Below are positions 11,954 through 23,028 of a DNA stretch of 64,000 bases, piece after piece; position 1 is the stretch's first letter; each line of letters begins with the position of its first letter. A model generated the notes under the pieces. It was not told the origin of the DNA and ran no database searches. It worked only from the letters and a program-made list of their open reading frames with translations. The DNA is taken from positions 88,331,481 to 88,395,480 of the forward strand of contig NC_133770.1 of assembly GCF_003597395.2 (NCBI RefSeq). Reading direction: 5' to 3'. The position numbers were made by a program, and so were the translations under genes. The stretch comes from Chelonoidis abingdonii (lineage: Eukaryota; Chordata; Testudines; Testudinidae).

Positions 11954-12006
11954 CTTGTGTCCTTGATATCCCTGGTACCCTTCTGACCAAGATAACCTGC
12001 ATCACC
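11954..12006 (-). pseudogene. Collagen VI relic: triple-helix exon with a 1-nt deletion
   Basis: On the - strand an acceptor (tttccag) leads into 'GDAGYLGQKG'. The text continues, one base out of frame, as 'GYQGYQGHK', followed by a donor (AAG|GTATG). Gly occupies every third residue, and the exon is 53 nt where collagen triple-helix exons are classically 54 nt. A single missing base near the middle explains both facts. The splice sites still look usable. Confidence 0.75.
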
Positions 12007-12093
12007 CTGGAAACATTGGCATAAATTACAGACAGACAATCTACAAATGGTATATAGAGCAGTTATGATACTATTGCATACTTCTCGACTCTA

Positions 12094-12200
12094 GGGCCCA
12101 ATTCTCCATCTCATTAATGCCAGTTTTACATCAGTTTAACTCCATTCAATTCAGTGGATATACTCCTAATTTATAGTTGGGTGAGAAGAGAATCAGGCCC
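12094..12200. repeat. Palindromic MITE-like repeat
   Basis: It opens gggcccaattctc and closes gagaatcaggccc, imperfect inverted ends, with a tttaactccattcaattcag core. Relatives are seen near 39380, 42490 and 43760. Confidence 0.5.
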
Positions 12201-12304
12201 CATATATTTTCACATATAACCATTTTTAAAAGAAGAAAAATAGACAGGATGGCAGCATACTACTGCTTTTCTTTGTGCAGTTCAGCTAAATGCTAGCAAT
12301 GCTT

Positions 12305-12535
12305 ACTGCACAGTGACTCTGGAGATAGGAATTCGACTCCCACCTCTACTGTGGACTCTGTGTAACGTTGGGAAAGTCTCTTAACTTTTCTGTGACTCAG
12401 TTTCCTCATGGTAAAATGGGAACAGCAACTCTTGCCTGTCTGCCTATTCCTCACAAAGACACTGTGAGGCTAAATTCATTCAGATTTGTAAAGTGCTTTG
12501 ATATTCTTGGATTGGAGGTGCTACGTTAAGTGTCC
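12305..12535 (+). repeat. MIR SINE
   Basis: The MIR core and tail are clear: 'ggaattcgactccca', then 'tgactcagtttcctcatggt', 'aaaatggg', and 'ttgtaaagtgctttgata' with the following gene-distal tail. This is an ancient tRNA-derived SINE in + orientation. Confidence 0.8.
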
Positions 12536-13287
12536 CACCCCCTCTATCCCTAGCTATGCCCCCCTAACCAATTTCAGCCATCCCTGACACAACCTCTGCA
12601 CCAGAGGGGCAAGTACATTGGAAGTACAGCCAGCTATGCTGCTCAAGGTTCTCCTCCCATGCTGGCACACCATTTTAACATCATTTTTAGGTCATAGTGC
12701 ACAGCTCCAGCAGTGCACAGTGACTTTAGCATGACCAAGCCCTGGCCCTTGGCAAGGGAACTGACTGTACTTCAAAAAAGCTTCTTCTGGCCCAGAAGTG
12801 AGAGCACTACCAATTAAACTGTCCTAACATAATGAATAACACAATGTATAGCCCCAATGGCATACAACTTTTCCTGCCTAGCCTAGTTTATTAATGTCTA
12901 ATGGCAAAATTTTTCATAAGGCTCTAAGTTCTTTGGGAGCATACATTTAATTTACTTTCAATGGGGCTGAAGTTCCTAAATCACTCCGGTGCTTTAGAAC
13001 GTTTTAGCCCATGTTAGAAATTAATGGATAATGGGCACCATGTCATGTGTAATATAGTATAACATATCTAATCAATAACATTTTACATGTACACACAAAA
13101 AAAATGTCAAGGACCCAATGTGGCTCCCATTGAAGTTAAAGGCAAAACTCTCCTTGATTCCAGAAGGAGCAAGATCAGGCTGAAGTGAGGGAAAAAATAG
13201 GTCATAGCATGATAACTACAAAAACAAGAGTTGAAAAAGGTGAGCAATATGCCTGGCTAACTTATGATACAAACTGCTACTGCTACT
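12536..13287. other. Unassigned non-coding sequence
   Basis: It includes a short 'cccattgaagttaaagg' block near 13129 that resembles the palindromic repeat family. Otherwise nothing was recognised. Confidence 0.4.
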
Positions 13288-13937
13288 AGAGCTATGTCTA
13301 CACAGCGCACCTTACAATGGCACAGCTGTGCCACTGCAGCAGCGCTGCTGTACGGTGCACTGTATGGCTGTTCTTTATCGCTGGGAGACAGCTCTCCTGG
13401 CAACAAAATAAAACCACCACCCCACAAACGGCGGTAGCCTTTGTTACTGAAATATCGGGTCTGCCTAGCTGAGAGCCAATAACAGCCTGACAGAGATAAG
13501 GAAAAGATGCTTTATTCTGCAGAAGAAAGGAGAGCCTTTCACCTTGGTACAAATGTCACAAGCCTTTTATATACTTTTAGACAAAGACCCTTGCGTGTTA
13601 ACACTTGATTGGTAGGTCTCAAAACCCGCACTCTGTTATCTGATTAGTAAAAACTGGTTTGAAGCAAGTTTTCTCTGCTTTGAGGCAGAAGGGAGAAGAT
13701 AGTTCAAAAGTTCAGGTTACTGTGTACATGAGGCTTCTGCTTTCCCCTACTGTCTGCTTGTAAGCTGTTAAGGGGGCTACCAGTAACTTTCACACTTTGT
13801 CGACAGGAACTCGGCTCCCGCTGACAAAGCGCTGCCCACACCGGCACTTTGCATTGCTAAAACTTTTGTCATTCCTGGGGGTGTTTATTCACACCCCTGA
13901 GGGACAAAAGTCTTAGCGCCAGTGTAGACTAGCCTAA
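13288..13937. mobile_element. MITE with 'gctatgtctacac' ends, split by an LTR
   Basis: It starts near gctatgtctacac (13291) and ends gtgtagactagcct (13922-13935), giving imperfect terminal inverted repeats shared with the element at 28864-29092. The interior 'cagctctcctggcaacaaa' and 'gacaaaagtcttag' also match that family. A 353-bp LTR interrupts it. Confidence 0.65.
13442..13794 (-). mobile_element. Solo LTR inside the MITE
   Basis: On the + strand it begins tgttactg and ends tttcaca. Read on the - strand it starts TGTGAAAG, ends AGTAACA and carries AATAAA (13513 region). The MITE sequence resumes cleanly on both sides. The flanking bases are cctt and cttt, an imperfect target duplication. 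Confidence 0.55.
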
Positions 13938-14324
13938 GATTTTGCCCTTCCTTTGCCAGATAAGCTGAAAACACAGTTCAATAGGAAACAATTACCACAA
14001 AAGCAGTATTTTGTTTACCTTGGGCTATAGACTTGACCATCTATCGGACTCTTTCAAACTAGTAACTATGAGGTACTTTATCTATCATTTCAACTTAAAA
14101 TATAAAATCATTTATAAGAGAAAAATTAAACTTACTGTTCATAAGGAGAAAATACAATAAGAAATTTTAACATTTCAGCCAGTAAAAACAGCAACAAAAC
14201 ATACCCCCGCCCACTCCGCCAGCTTCCCCATAACCTCAGCCCGCCATAGGATTTCTATCAAATAGACTCTGTGTTTCCCTTATCTGGAGCCAGCTCTGTG
14301 CCACACGATTTTTCATTGTAAACT

Positions 14325-14470
14325 ATTCCGGCTGTCATTGGTACCAAGAGAGATAAGGGGAGTGAGGTAATATCTTTCACTGGACCAATGAAAGATATTC
14401 TGCAGGTGAAAGAGAGCAACAAGCTTTCAAGCCACACAGAACTTTTCTTCTGGTCTGGGAAAGGTACTCC
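14325..14470 (+). repeat. Penelope-like 3' tail fragment
   Basis: The sequence 'gaggtaatatctttcactgg' with 'accaatgaaag', then 'caagctttcaagccaca' and 'cttctggtctgggaaagg', is a common sauropsid repeat tail associated with Penelope-like elements. The family assignment is by recognition. Confidence 0.4.
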
Positions 14471-14475
14471 CTGTG

Positions 14476-14660
14476 CAGGGCCACCGAGAGTGGGTTTGGG
14501 CCCTGGTGAAAAAAAATTTGGGGGGCCCCCCAGCAAGGGCGGACCAGCTAAACAGGACCAACAAAGCCAAGGAAGCCAGACCTCGGGCCTCCTTCCAGAC
14601 CGCTGGGTCCTGGTAATTTGTACTGGCTTCTCCCTTCGTCGGCCCTATCCCTATGTCACA
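14476..14660. repeat. hAT-like fragment
   Basis: The text 'cagggccaccgagagtgg', a short A-run and a G/C-run with gggggccccc resemble the ends of the hAT family seen at 32655-33253. No matching far end was found, so it is probably truncated. Confidence 0.35.
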
Positions 14661-15063
14661 GCAAAATGCACAGTGGAAGAGATTGCTTAGCATAAATAGT
14701 TAGCACATATTGTAAGGGACCATTCAAGGTAGTAGCCCATTAGACTGGTCTCAAGAGACAGACATGGCATCCAGCTATAGGCCACTGGAGGCCGCCTCTT
14801 GCACTAGGTTGATCTTCCATATCTGGCTACACCAGTTTTAGACATACTAGTGATATATAGAGCAACTGCAATAAAGTGCAGGATCTGGACTATTGTGTTT
14901 ACAACTGATGTAATACACTTATATTAAGCATATTAAAAGATATCCATTCAAAACAGATTTCTATCACCTGAGGATGTAAAAAGATGTGATTTCTGCAATA
15001 TATTAACAAGCCAAGTTTAAGACAAATCAATATTCATAAAAGACTATAAAAGACCATTTTTCC

Positions 15064-15117
15064 TCTGTTCCCTTTTGATGCAGATTCCCCTGGAACACCT
15101 GTTTCTCCAATTTCACC
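15064..15117 (-). pseudogene. Collagen VI relic: 54-nt triple-helix exon with lost donor
   Basis: On the - strand after attaattag the exon reads 'GEIGETGVPGESASKGNR', exactly 54 nt, with Gly at every third position except one (Gly replaced by Ala, GCA). The base pair expected to be the GT donor is GG. Exon length, phase and periodicity are all those of a collagen triple-helix exon. The Gly substitution and dead donor agree with loss of function. It is the 5'-most piece of the gene that I can find in the window. Confidence 0.75.
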
Positions 15118-15288
15118 CTAATTAATTGGATACAGCAAAATGAAAATGTGAAAATGCGTTGTTACATGAAAACAAAAATGTGAATAGCTCAAGAAATGAT
15201 TATTGCTGTTTATTCTTCCATTCATACCTCTTGCTTTTAAGAACACAAAAACTGGTATGAAATAGGTATATACAAAAAATACACATAC

Positions 15289-15931
15289 TGTGACAGACCC
15301 AGACTAGTGGGGTACAGGAGTCTGGTAGAGGGCAAATATACTGGTCACTGGATGAATAGTTTTCTGTTCTCTGAGTGACCAGAGCAGGGGCTGCACTCAG
15401 GTAATAAGGAACCAGCTAGAACCAATTAAGGCAGACAGGCTGATTAAATCACCTGCAGCCAATCAAGGCAGGCTAATCAGGGCACCTGGGTTTAAAAAGG
15501 AGCTCATTCCAGTCAGGCAGGGAGGAGCCAGAGGAGAGGAAGTGTGTGTGAGGAGCTGGGAGTAAGAGGCACAAGGAACTGAGAGTGAGAAGGTGTGCTG
15601 CTGGAGGACTAAGGAGTACAAGTGTTATCAGACACCAGGAGGAAGATCCTGTGGTGAGGATAAAAAAGGTGTTTGGAGGAGGCCATGGGGAAGTAGCCCA
15701 GGGAGTTATAGCTGTCATGCAGCTGTTACAGGAGGCACTATAGACAGCTGCAATCCACAGAGCCCTGGGCGGGAACCCGGAGTAGAAGGTGGGCCTGGGT
15801 TCCCCCCAAAACCTCCTAACTCCTGATCAGACACAGGAGGAGTTGATCCAGACTGTGGGGAAGATCACTGAGGTGAGCAAATCTGCTAATAAGCGCAGGA
15901 CCCACCAAGGTAGAGGAGGAACTTTGTCACA
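15289..15931 (+). mobile_element. Solo LTR with a 4-bp target duplication
   Basis: It starts tgtgacagaccc and ends actttgtcaca, so the ends are TGTGACA/TGTCACA. It is flanked by atac on both sides (15285-15288 and 15932-15935). The inverted paralogue near 8140-8165 shows the uninterrupted site. No internal retroviral genes remain. Confidence 0.75.
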
Positions 15932-16030
15932 ATACATACAAGTATCACTATGTGTTGGATGTGGTCTCTCACACACACAGAATGATTCTTTCAGAATATG
16001 CACATTTTGCTAAGTCAATGGGAAACATTT

Positions 16031-16842
16031 TAAGTTCTTGTTCCTTCCTTCCTCTTTAGTCTGCCAACACTTGACCACTCATGTTTTTTGCTGTAACTTA
16101 ATGATTTAAATAATTTTTGTCCGACTCTCCATAATTTCTTGCACCTGTGAAAATTCAAATTGATAACAATATAAAAAAATGCTTAAAAATAAACTGATAT
16201 TATCAGTGGAAATTATAAAAAAAATAAAAGTTGAATTCTGCATAGCCTATCCATAATTATAGCCAAGGACAGCTCAGGCTGGGATGCAAACCCCCAACAA
16301 ACACTCCCCATATCCTGTCATAACCCCTGTGCAGTGGAACCGTATTGATTTGGCCGTGGTCACAGCTCCTGTGCCTGCAGAAAAGCAAGGGGAGATTTGC
16401 CCCTAACCTAAGTGTTCTGGAAAAATATTGATTTTTAGAGATGGACCCAAATTAAAGTCTGGATCTGAACATGTCTGAACTTTGAAGGGGAGGAGGCAGA
16501 TTCACAGTCCAAACCTACATAAGGATCCAAATGTCACAGCTGATCTCTACCTCTACTATTTGCTGAACCAAACCTAAGATCCTGGTCTGAATTTTACAGC
16601 TTAGGCCCTTCTCTAGCCTAATTGGATGTTGGCCCAATACTGTCTTTATTTTAGTTAAGTTTTAATTAAATGAAGCATATGCTCCATATTACATAATATT
16701 ACTATATAAGAGTCATAGAGGAGATGTAAGAACTTTTTATCTCTTTTTAACATTATTTTTCTTTGGCATGTCCATTGAAAACTCTTTGTTTTGCACTGCT
16801 AAGATAAAAAAAGACAATATCAAAATACTCTTTATATTGACA
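16031..16842. other. Extra segment absent from the paralogous copy
   Basis: AT-rich sequence present here but missing at the matching junction of copy 1 (near 8050). No open frame or terminal repeats were recognised. It is either an insertion here or a deletion there. Confidence 0.4.
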
Positions 16843-17169
16843 TCTACCTGTGAGAAAATTTACAAAGTAGAGCATACCGTGCTGAATAGTTCACTGTGTT
16901 AATTCCCAGCTGTGCAAGATAATTGGCATGGACCAACTATCTGCTGAGTAGATTTGGACTCTCAGAGCCAGACCCTCCGCCATCTTCTGGCTACTTTGAG
17001 CTACTCAAAGACATTCAACGAGCTGGAGAGCTACCCTAATGGGTCTGGTGGGCAATACCCCAGTACAGGAGAATTCCCTGCTGGTGTAAAGCTGAAGTAA
17101 CTGGTGATATATCAGCTATTTCCCCCAAGACAGGGTGTTTGTCAGGGACAGCTAGAGGTAGGTTGGATT

Positions 17170-19380
17170 ATGACTGGAGTGTGTAATGTTGGGGTGATCT
17201 CTGTCTGAGAAGATTATTCCTGTCAGTGTCGAAGAGGATAAAACAATTTGGCACCACTGAAGTCAATGGGAGCATTAAGAAGGACAACAGAACTTTGAAG
17301 ATACTAATCTCCCACCTTCCTGAGATGGATTCATCATCTTTAAGAAGGATACTACAATCTTCGGACCTCAGAGGTATGAGGCCACATGAGCTTGATCTGT
17401 CTGGGGTCTTTGTCTCACAAAAAAAGCTCTGCATAGATATCATGTCTGTTAGCAAATGTTTGGGTTTCTTTTGCTTTGTCCTCCCACCATTTGTTTTTGT
17501 TTTCTTGGATCCTCCTTTGAACTTCAGCTTTGAGCTGATTGAAAGAGCTCTGCTTCTGACTGGATAGTGGTTGGTTTTGCCAGTCACAGAAATCTTTTCT
17601 CTTCTGGTCGAAAAGGGCTGTAATCTCAATGTTGTTGTTGTCCCAACCCCTGTCCAGCCCTGATCCCCCTCCTGCCTTCCAAACTCCTCAGTCTCAGCCT
17701 GGAGCACCCTACTGTACCCCAAATCCCTCATTCCCAGCCCCACCCTAGAGCCTGCACTCTCATCCAGAGCCTTCCCGCCCCCACTGCCCAGAGCCCGGAC
17801 CCCCCTCCCGCACCCTGAGCTCCTCATTTCTGGCCCCACCCCCAACCACAGCCCTCACCATCCCCCAAAATTTTCATGGCCCACTATACAATTTCTATTC
17901 CCAGATGTGGCCCTCAGGCCAAAAAGTTTGTCCATCTCTGCATTAGAATTTCATCCAGAATTTCTTGAGTTAAAGTCCCCTAAAAGAATCTGGTTTTGGA
18001 ATGGATAACAAAATTTTACCAAGGTCAGCGTAGAAGAATTCTTTCTGTTCTTCATATGCACTGATGACAGTGGCAAATGACTTATTTGGGTCATAAGGTG
18101 CTTGTTGATGCTGATTGGGAGCTCAGTCAGGCGGTTGACTAGAAGGTTTTTGATTGCAGAGCCAACACCGTGTATTGGTCTGTCACTGGCTGGTTTTCTT
18201 TTCCAGAAGAAAGTGTAACTGCCACCTGTTCCCACAAGTAGCCTTCATCTGCACATCTTGTTTCTCTGAGAGCAGCAATGTCAATGTTGTACCTCAAGAG
18301 TTCTTGGCAGCAATTGCTGTTCTGCATTTGGGCCTTTCACTTTGATTCATCTAAAGAGGTACGGACATTCCAAGTTGCAAGAAACATTTTTGTTTTTCTA
18401 CGGCATTGGGAGAGATCCCTCTGGATATGGTTATCCAGGCAGGTATAGTGGGATAGCTTATGTTAGGGGCACCTTTTCTAGCCTCTTCCCCATATGGGCT
18501 GAGCAGAGGGGTTCCTAAAAAGGCCTGTTCAAGTCATGACTATTGCTGCTGAAAATGCCCCCCTATCCCAGTCCAGGGGCACATGATGACCATCTTGTGG
18601 TCACCGCCTGCATGTGGGTCTGTGACTAGGGACTTCTGATGATCACTTCACCTCTCCGCATCGCCATTTGCCCACTGCTGCAGGATTTTCCCCAGAGATG
18701 GGGGAAAAGGTCTTCCTGTGAAAGAAGCCTGCGAGTGAGCAGATTAATGTGGGGGAGCTGATGCGCACCAGCAGACACACAAATCTTGGTAGAAGAGGCA
18801 CCTGTATCCAGTGGCAAGGAGGTCCAAGATGACCTGGGGTTTCTCCTCCATTGCAGTCTTCCTCCGCCTTCACAGCCATTGAGAGATGATCCTGCTTCCA
18901 GGGTCAGCTCCAGGCACCAGCCAACCAAGCATGTGCTTGGGGCAGGGCGGTGCTCGGGTTTTTTTGCTGTTTTTTTTTTTTTTTGGTTTGGCTGGGTGGC
19001 ACTGGAGGGTTTTTTTTTGTTTGTTTCATCTGGGCGGCGCTTGGAGGGGAGGAGTGTTTCAGCGACGCTCGGGGGGCGGGGGCTTGGGTGGCGTGGTGCT
19101 TGGGGAAGGGGTGTTACAGCGGGGCGGCACTCTTTTTTTTTGCTTGGGGTGGCAAAAAAGTTAGAGCTGGCCCTGCCTGCTTCATCCACCTGTTCTGCTG
19201 TTGAGATCTTATACTGGGTTGTGCTGTGCTGACTGCACTTTGTCTGGTACCTCACCTTCGACCTTACCACCATGGGTGACCCTACCAGTAGTACAGGACT
19301 CCAGAAGGCATCGCTCTTAGGATCTTAAGTATATGCAAGCTTCTCCACCACATCAAGATGGCAGCCCAAGGAGAAGATAA
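17170..19380 (-). mobile_element. APE-type non-LTR retrotransposon remnant
   Basis: The - strand keeps the 5' and middle parts of a LINE ORF. At 18139-18327 it reads 'LLRYNIDIAALRETRCADEG', at 17951-18235 'YTFFWKRKPASDRPIHGVG' and 'LVNRLTELPIS', then 'ILLGDFNSR', the usual apurinic endonuclease signature. Further on (17225-17640) are the linker before the reverse transcriptase and 'LRSEDCSILLKDDESISGRW'. Frameshifts, stops, a nested hAT-like element and another MITE (18899-19175) break it. The LINE clade is not assigned. Confidence 0.65.
18899..19175. mobile_element. hAT MITE with a perfect 8-bp target duplication
   Basis: It starts cagggtcagctccaggc and ends ttagagctggccctg (inverted ends). 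It is flanked on both sides by cctgcttc (18891-18898 and 19176-19183). The G/T-rich interior makes long meaningless open frames on both strands. Confidence 0.85.
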
Positions 19381-19739
19381 ATTAAGCACAACATAGCACA
19401 AGTACAATCATAGTATTTGCCATAGCAGCTCCAGGCACTTCCAGTAACCTGCCTCCCACGCTTGCTGAAACGTGGTAGAAAACATAAGGCAGCCAGCTAT
19501 CTGTGCAATCAAATCGTATTTGTGAGTTTTCTCTTAGCCTTCCCCACACCTTGTGCCTGCAGGGATTAGGTGTCATCAGCCCCATGGCCATGCTGGGAGC
19601 CTTCTACAGCTTCACTGTTACGGCCCTGTTCACTCACTACCATGACAGCAGGCTGCAGAGGGTGCTCCATGCTGCTTCGGGACCAGCAACACCCAATCTC
19701 TGCAGCCGCAAGGTGCCGGGCTAGGCTGCACTCACACAG
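19381..19739. other. Unassigned non-coding sequence
   Basis: No repeat or gene was recognised. It may include the 3' UTR of the LINE at 19740-21352. Confidence 0.35.
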
Positions 19740-21352
19740 TGGATATTTTTTCCATCCATTTCAGTGTGTCAGCTGAAATCTATGTTTACAGGCAGTTACT
19801 CATTAAACTCAAATCCTGCCAAGCCTCTTTGTAATGTTCCCATTATAATTCTCATTGTGGCATTAAGCTTCACATCCAGAGGTTTGGTACGTGAGCTACC
19901 CTCCCAAACTGGTGTACAATATTCAGCAGTCGAGTGCACTAGAGCTTAAGTCACTGTTCAAAGTGTGTGCACACCAGCACCCCGCGCTACACCAGCCAGT
20001 TTTCACAGGCTAGTCCTTGCTCTTCCTTCTCACGGATCTTTTCCAGATGAGCTTAAAAGGCTTGTGTCCAAAGTTCCACCCAAGTATGTTGATTAGGGCT
20101 CATTTCAGACCTGTTAACTGCGAAAGGAGTCACCTAAGTGGTTCCTTGGCCGCTTAGTTGTTTAAGTAAAAGGCTATTGCCAAAGCTTTCAGTATTGAAA
20201 ATATTCCATTATCTTGAGGTCAGGGAGAGGATGTTGCCAGGGTAGTGAGGTTTTAGCTTTGTACTGCAAGAGTGTTGTGGTTAGCGTAAGTGAACTTCCA
20301 CAGTTAGTGCAGGTAAGTCACTAATGCAGACCATGAATAGCAAATGAGCCAACACTGATCCTTTAGGTAGATCCATCACCGATCTGCCCTTTTCTAGGAT
20401 ACAATATCAATAGTTCCTCAACATTGTGGCCAGGAGTTGCACAGAGCTATGGGCTTTGACTCTTGAGCAATAGCCCATATTTCCATACTGTGTTGTAGTC
20501 CTTGGATAAATCTATCAGCACTGTTTTGGTTTTTAAATTCCTCTGGAAGCCAACCTCCATATACCGAGTAATGACGAGATTCTGGTTGCAACAACTTTGT
20601 CCCGGTCTAAAACTGGCTTTTTCCTTTGGTTTCTCATGTATATTGGTCCCCAGAGACTTCAGTCCTGGCCCCTTGTATCTGCCCAATAATGGATAACTAT
20701 GGGGTTCTCTCCCCTTTCTTTATACAGTAAATCTTTGAAAGGTATTCTTTGGAAAGTCAGGCTAGACACAGCTTCTTTTCCCTGTTGCCTGTGGGTGCCA
20801 AGCTGTCTGCTGTAGACTGCATGGTGTCTTCTCCCCTGCTGGTGATTTTTACAATGCAAATGATCACAACCTATGATACAAATGAATGACCCGTCGAATT
20901 TCGCCACACCTGGTTTGAGGAGTTGGCCTCTTTCCTTTGTCTGGAGAAAACTTGTTTATTAGCTCCTCCTGACTTGCCTGGTTTAAACATATTTTAGTCA
21001 CATGTTTCCAGCATATACCTAAAACTCTTTGTACATCACGCAAAAATACTAATGATCAGCGAGTTATTAGTTTTCCAATGATACCTGTCAACTTTTGGGT
21101 ATATATTATGACAACAGTATTTTAGGTGTAGTGAGTATGTCATGACTGACAAGTGTTGCTGACATAGAGCAGTGAACCAACAATCATCCTCTGTGCAAAA
21201 CTGGCCTGTTCCTCTGGCAGGATAGCCTCAAAGATAGAGGTGAGATTGGGCAGTAAAACCCTATCTATTAAATTGCAGGTTGTGGAGTGATATTGGATGG
21301 TAGTTAGCAGCATCATTTGGTGATCTCCCATATCTGAAAAGGCCAATGACAA
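19740..21352 (-). mobile_element. LINE reverse transcriptase remnant
   Basis: In order on the - strand: 'LIDRVLLPNLTSIFEAILPE' with 'EQASF' (21352-21140), 'ASFRPGQSCCNQNLVI' and 'VLIDLSKDYNTVWKYG' (20447-20686), a 'LPKGSVLAHLLF' pattern (near 20350), and 'STAEYCTPVWEGSS' with 'MRIIMGTLQRG' (19930-19810). This is the fingers-palm-thumb order of a non-LTR reverse transcriptase, with many breaks. A different, non-CR1 family is likely. Confidence 0.65.
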
Positions 21353-21361
21353 GCTGGGAGC

Positions 21362-21895
21362 AGTTGGAGGATAGGATTAAAATTTAAAATGATCTGGTCA
21401 AACTGGAGAAATGGTCTGAAGTAAATAAGATGAAATTCAAGAAGACAAATGCAAAGTACTCCACTTAAGAAGGAACAATCATTTGCACACTACAAAATGG
21501 GAAATGAATGCCTAGGAAAGAGTACTGTGGAAAGGAATCTGGGGATCATAGTGGATCACAGGCTAAATATGAGTCAACAATATAACACTTTGGCAAGAAA
21601 AGCAAACATCATTTTGGGATGTATTAGCAGGAATGTTCTTAGCAAGACACAAGTAGTAATTCTTTTGCTCTACTCAGCACTGATTAGGCATCAGCTGAAA
21701 TAGTGTGTCCAGTTCTGGGCACCACATTTCAGGAAAACTGTGGACAAATTGGAGAAAGTCCAGAAAAGAGCAACAAAAATGATTAAAGGTCTAGAAAACA
21801 TGACCTATGAGGGAAGATTGAAAAAACTGGGTTTGTTTAGTCTGGAGAAGAGAGGACTGAGAGGGGCCATGCAGTGTTGTTGGGGTCCATTGTTT
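21362..21895 (+). repeat. CR1 LINE fragment
   Basis: Open text 'STVERNLGIIVDHRLNMS' and 'ARKANIILGCISRNVLSK' is a CR1 reverse transcriptase C-terminus. It is followed by cagttctgggcaccacat, agagcaacaaaaatgatta and gagaagagaggactgagagg. It stops before the CR1 3' UTR. Confidence 0.8.
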
Positions 21896-21960
21896 TAACT
21901 GAAATGTTTACATATGATTGTGTTCTACTCTATGGGGGAGGGTCACCACAGTGACCACAG

Positions 21961-23028
21961 TGTAACGATGCTGGTTCTGGCAGGACCCAATTGAGTGCCA
22001 ATTCAGGACAAATTGCTTCAAAACAAGGCAGTTACAGCCCAAGGCTGAGGCTTTTCCACCTGTAAGGCAAACCAAACCACACCAGCCGGATAAAGAGGAC
22101 TTTGGTCTCACCTCACTGGCTAACCATAAGTCACACAAGCAATTCTCTTAGACATTCCAGTTTCCTAGTATCATCACCAGTGCCACTCGTTTTGGGGATG
22201 AATGGTTATGAAAACCAATACCCCAGTAAAAGAAAAAAGGCTGTCTCAATCCCAAAGGACCAAGCCCCAGACCCAGGTCAATATACAAATTAGATCTTAC
22301 CCACCAATCACGCTGTTGAATCTAAAGGTTTTTTCATAAAAGAAAAAAGATATAGGTGAGAGCTAGAATTGGTTAAAAGGAATCAATTACATACAGTAAT
22401 GGCAAAGTTCTTAGTTCAGGCATGTAGCAGTGATGGAGTAAACTGCAGGTTCAAATCAAGTCTCTGAAGTACATCCCCAGCTGGGATGGGTCATTCAGTC
22501 CTTTGTTCAGAGCTTCAGTTTGTAGCAAAGTCCCTCCAGAGGTAAGAAGCAGAACTGAAGACCAGATGGAGATGAGGCATCAGCCTTTTATAGTCTTTTC
22601 CAGGTGTAAGAACCTCTTTGGCCTTAGTGTGGAAAATTACACCAAAATGGAGTCTGGAGTTGCAATGGGCAAGTTCCTGCATACTTTGCTGAGTCTCAAG
22701 ACATATCTGCCTTCTCTCAATGGGTCTGTTGTGTAGCTGATGGTCCTTTATGGGCCCTCAAGCAGGCTAGGCAGAGCTAACACCAACTTGTCTGAGATGT
22801 TACCCAGAAGCATAGCATAAGTTTGAAATACAGACAGTATAGAGCCAATATTCATAACTTCAACTACAAAATCGATACACACATATAGACAGCATAATCA
22901 TAACCAGCCAACCATAACCTTGTCTTAAACACCTCATTTGACTCCCTTTATACAAGATTTGGTGCCACTACAGGACCATGGTTGCAACAATGATTTATAT
23001 GGTCCCAGATTATGTTAACAACATCACA
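21961..23028 (-). mobile_element. Solo LTR, about 1.07 kb
   Basis: The + strand runs tgtaacgatgctgg to aacaacatcaca. Read on the - strand it starts TGTGATGTTGTTAACA. The flanks are cacag and cgcag (4 of 5 identical), compatible with a decayed 5-bp target duplication. I recognise it as a common turtle retroviral-type LTR. No internal genes remain. Confidence 0.65.

Larger units (their letters stand above)
15240..18010 (-). repeat. Composite LINE/hAT repeat copy 2, inverted paralogue of 7113-8185
   Basis: Read as reverse complement, 18010-16843 follows copy 1 base for base with modest divergence, including the nested hAT-like element. After an extra stretch of about 810 bases (16031-16842), the match resumes at 16030-15936. 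It then jumps an LTR (15289-15931) and finishes at 15288-15250. It also keeps about 280 bases (17170-17460) missing from copy 1. Its LINE 5' part continues up to about 19380. Confidence 0.7.

Noticed and set aside
14200..14250. C-rich stretch as a possible further collagen exon
   Set aside because: Glycine codons do not recur every nine bases in any - strand frame.
17168..17845. A 225-codon open frame on the - strand
   Set aside because: It runs across a nested hAT-like element and a frameshifted LINE; composition and position show it is transposon debris.
18626..19273. Open frames up to 215 codons on both strands
   Set aside because: They cross a MITE and LINE 5' sequence, with homopolymer-derived low-complexity residues.
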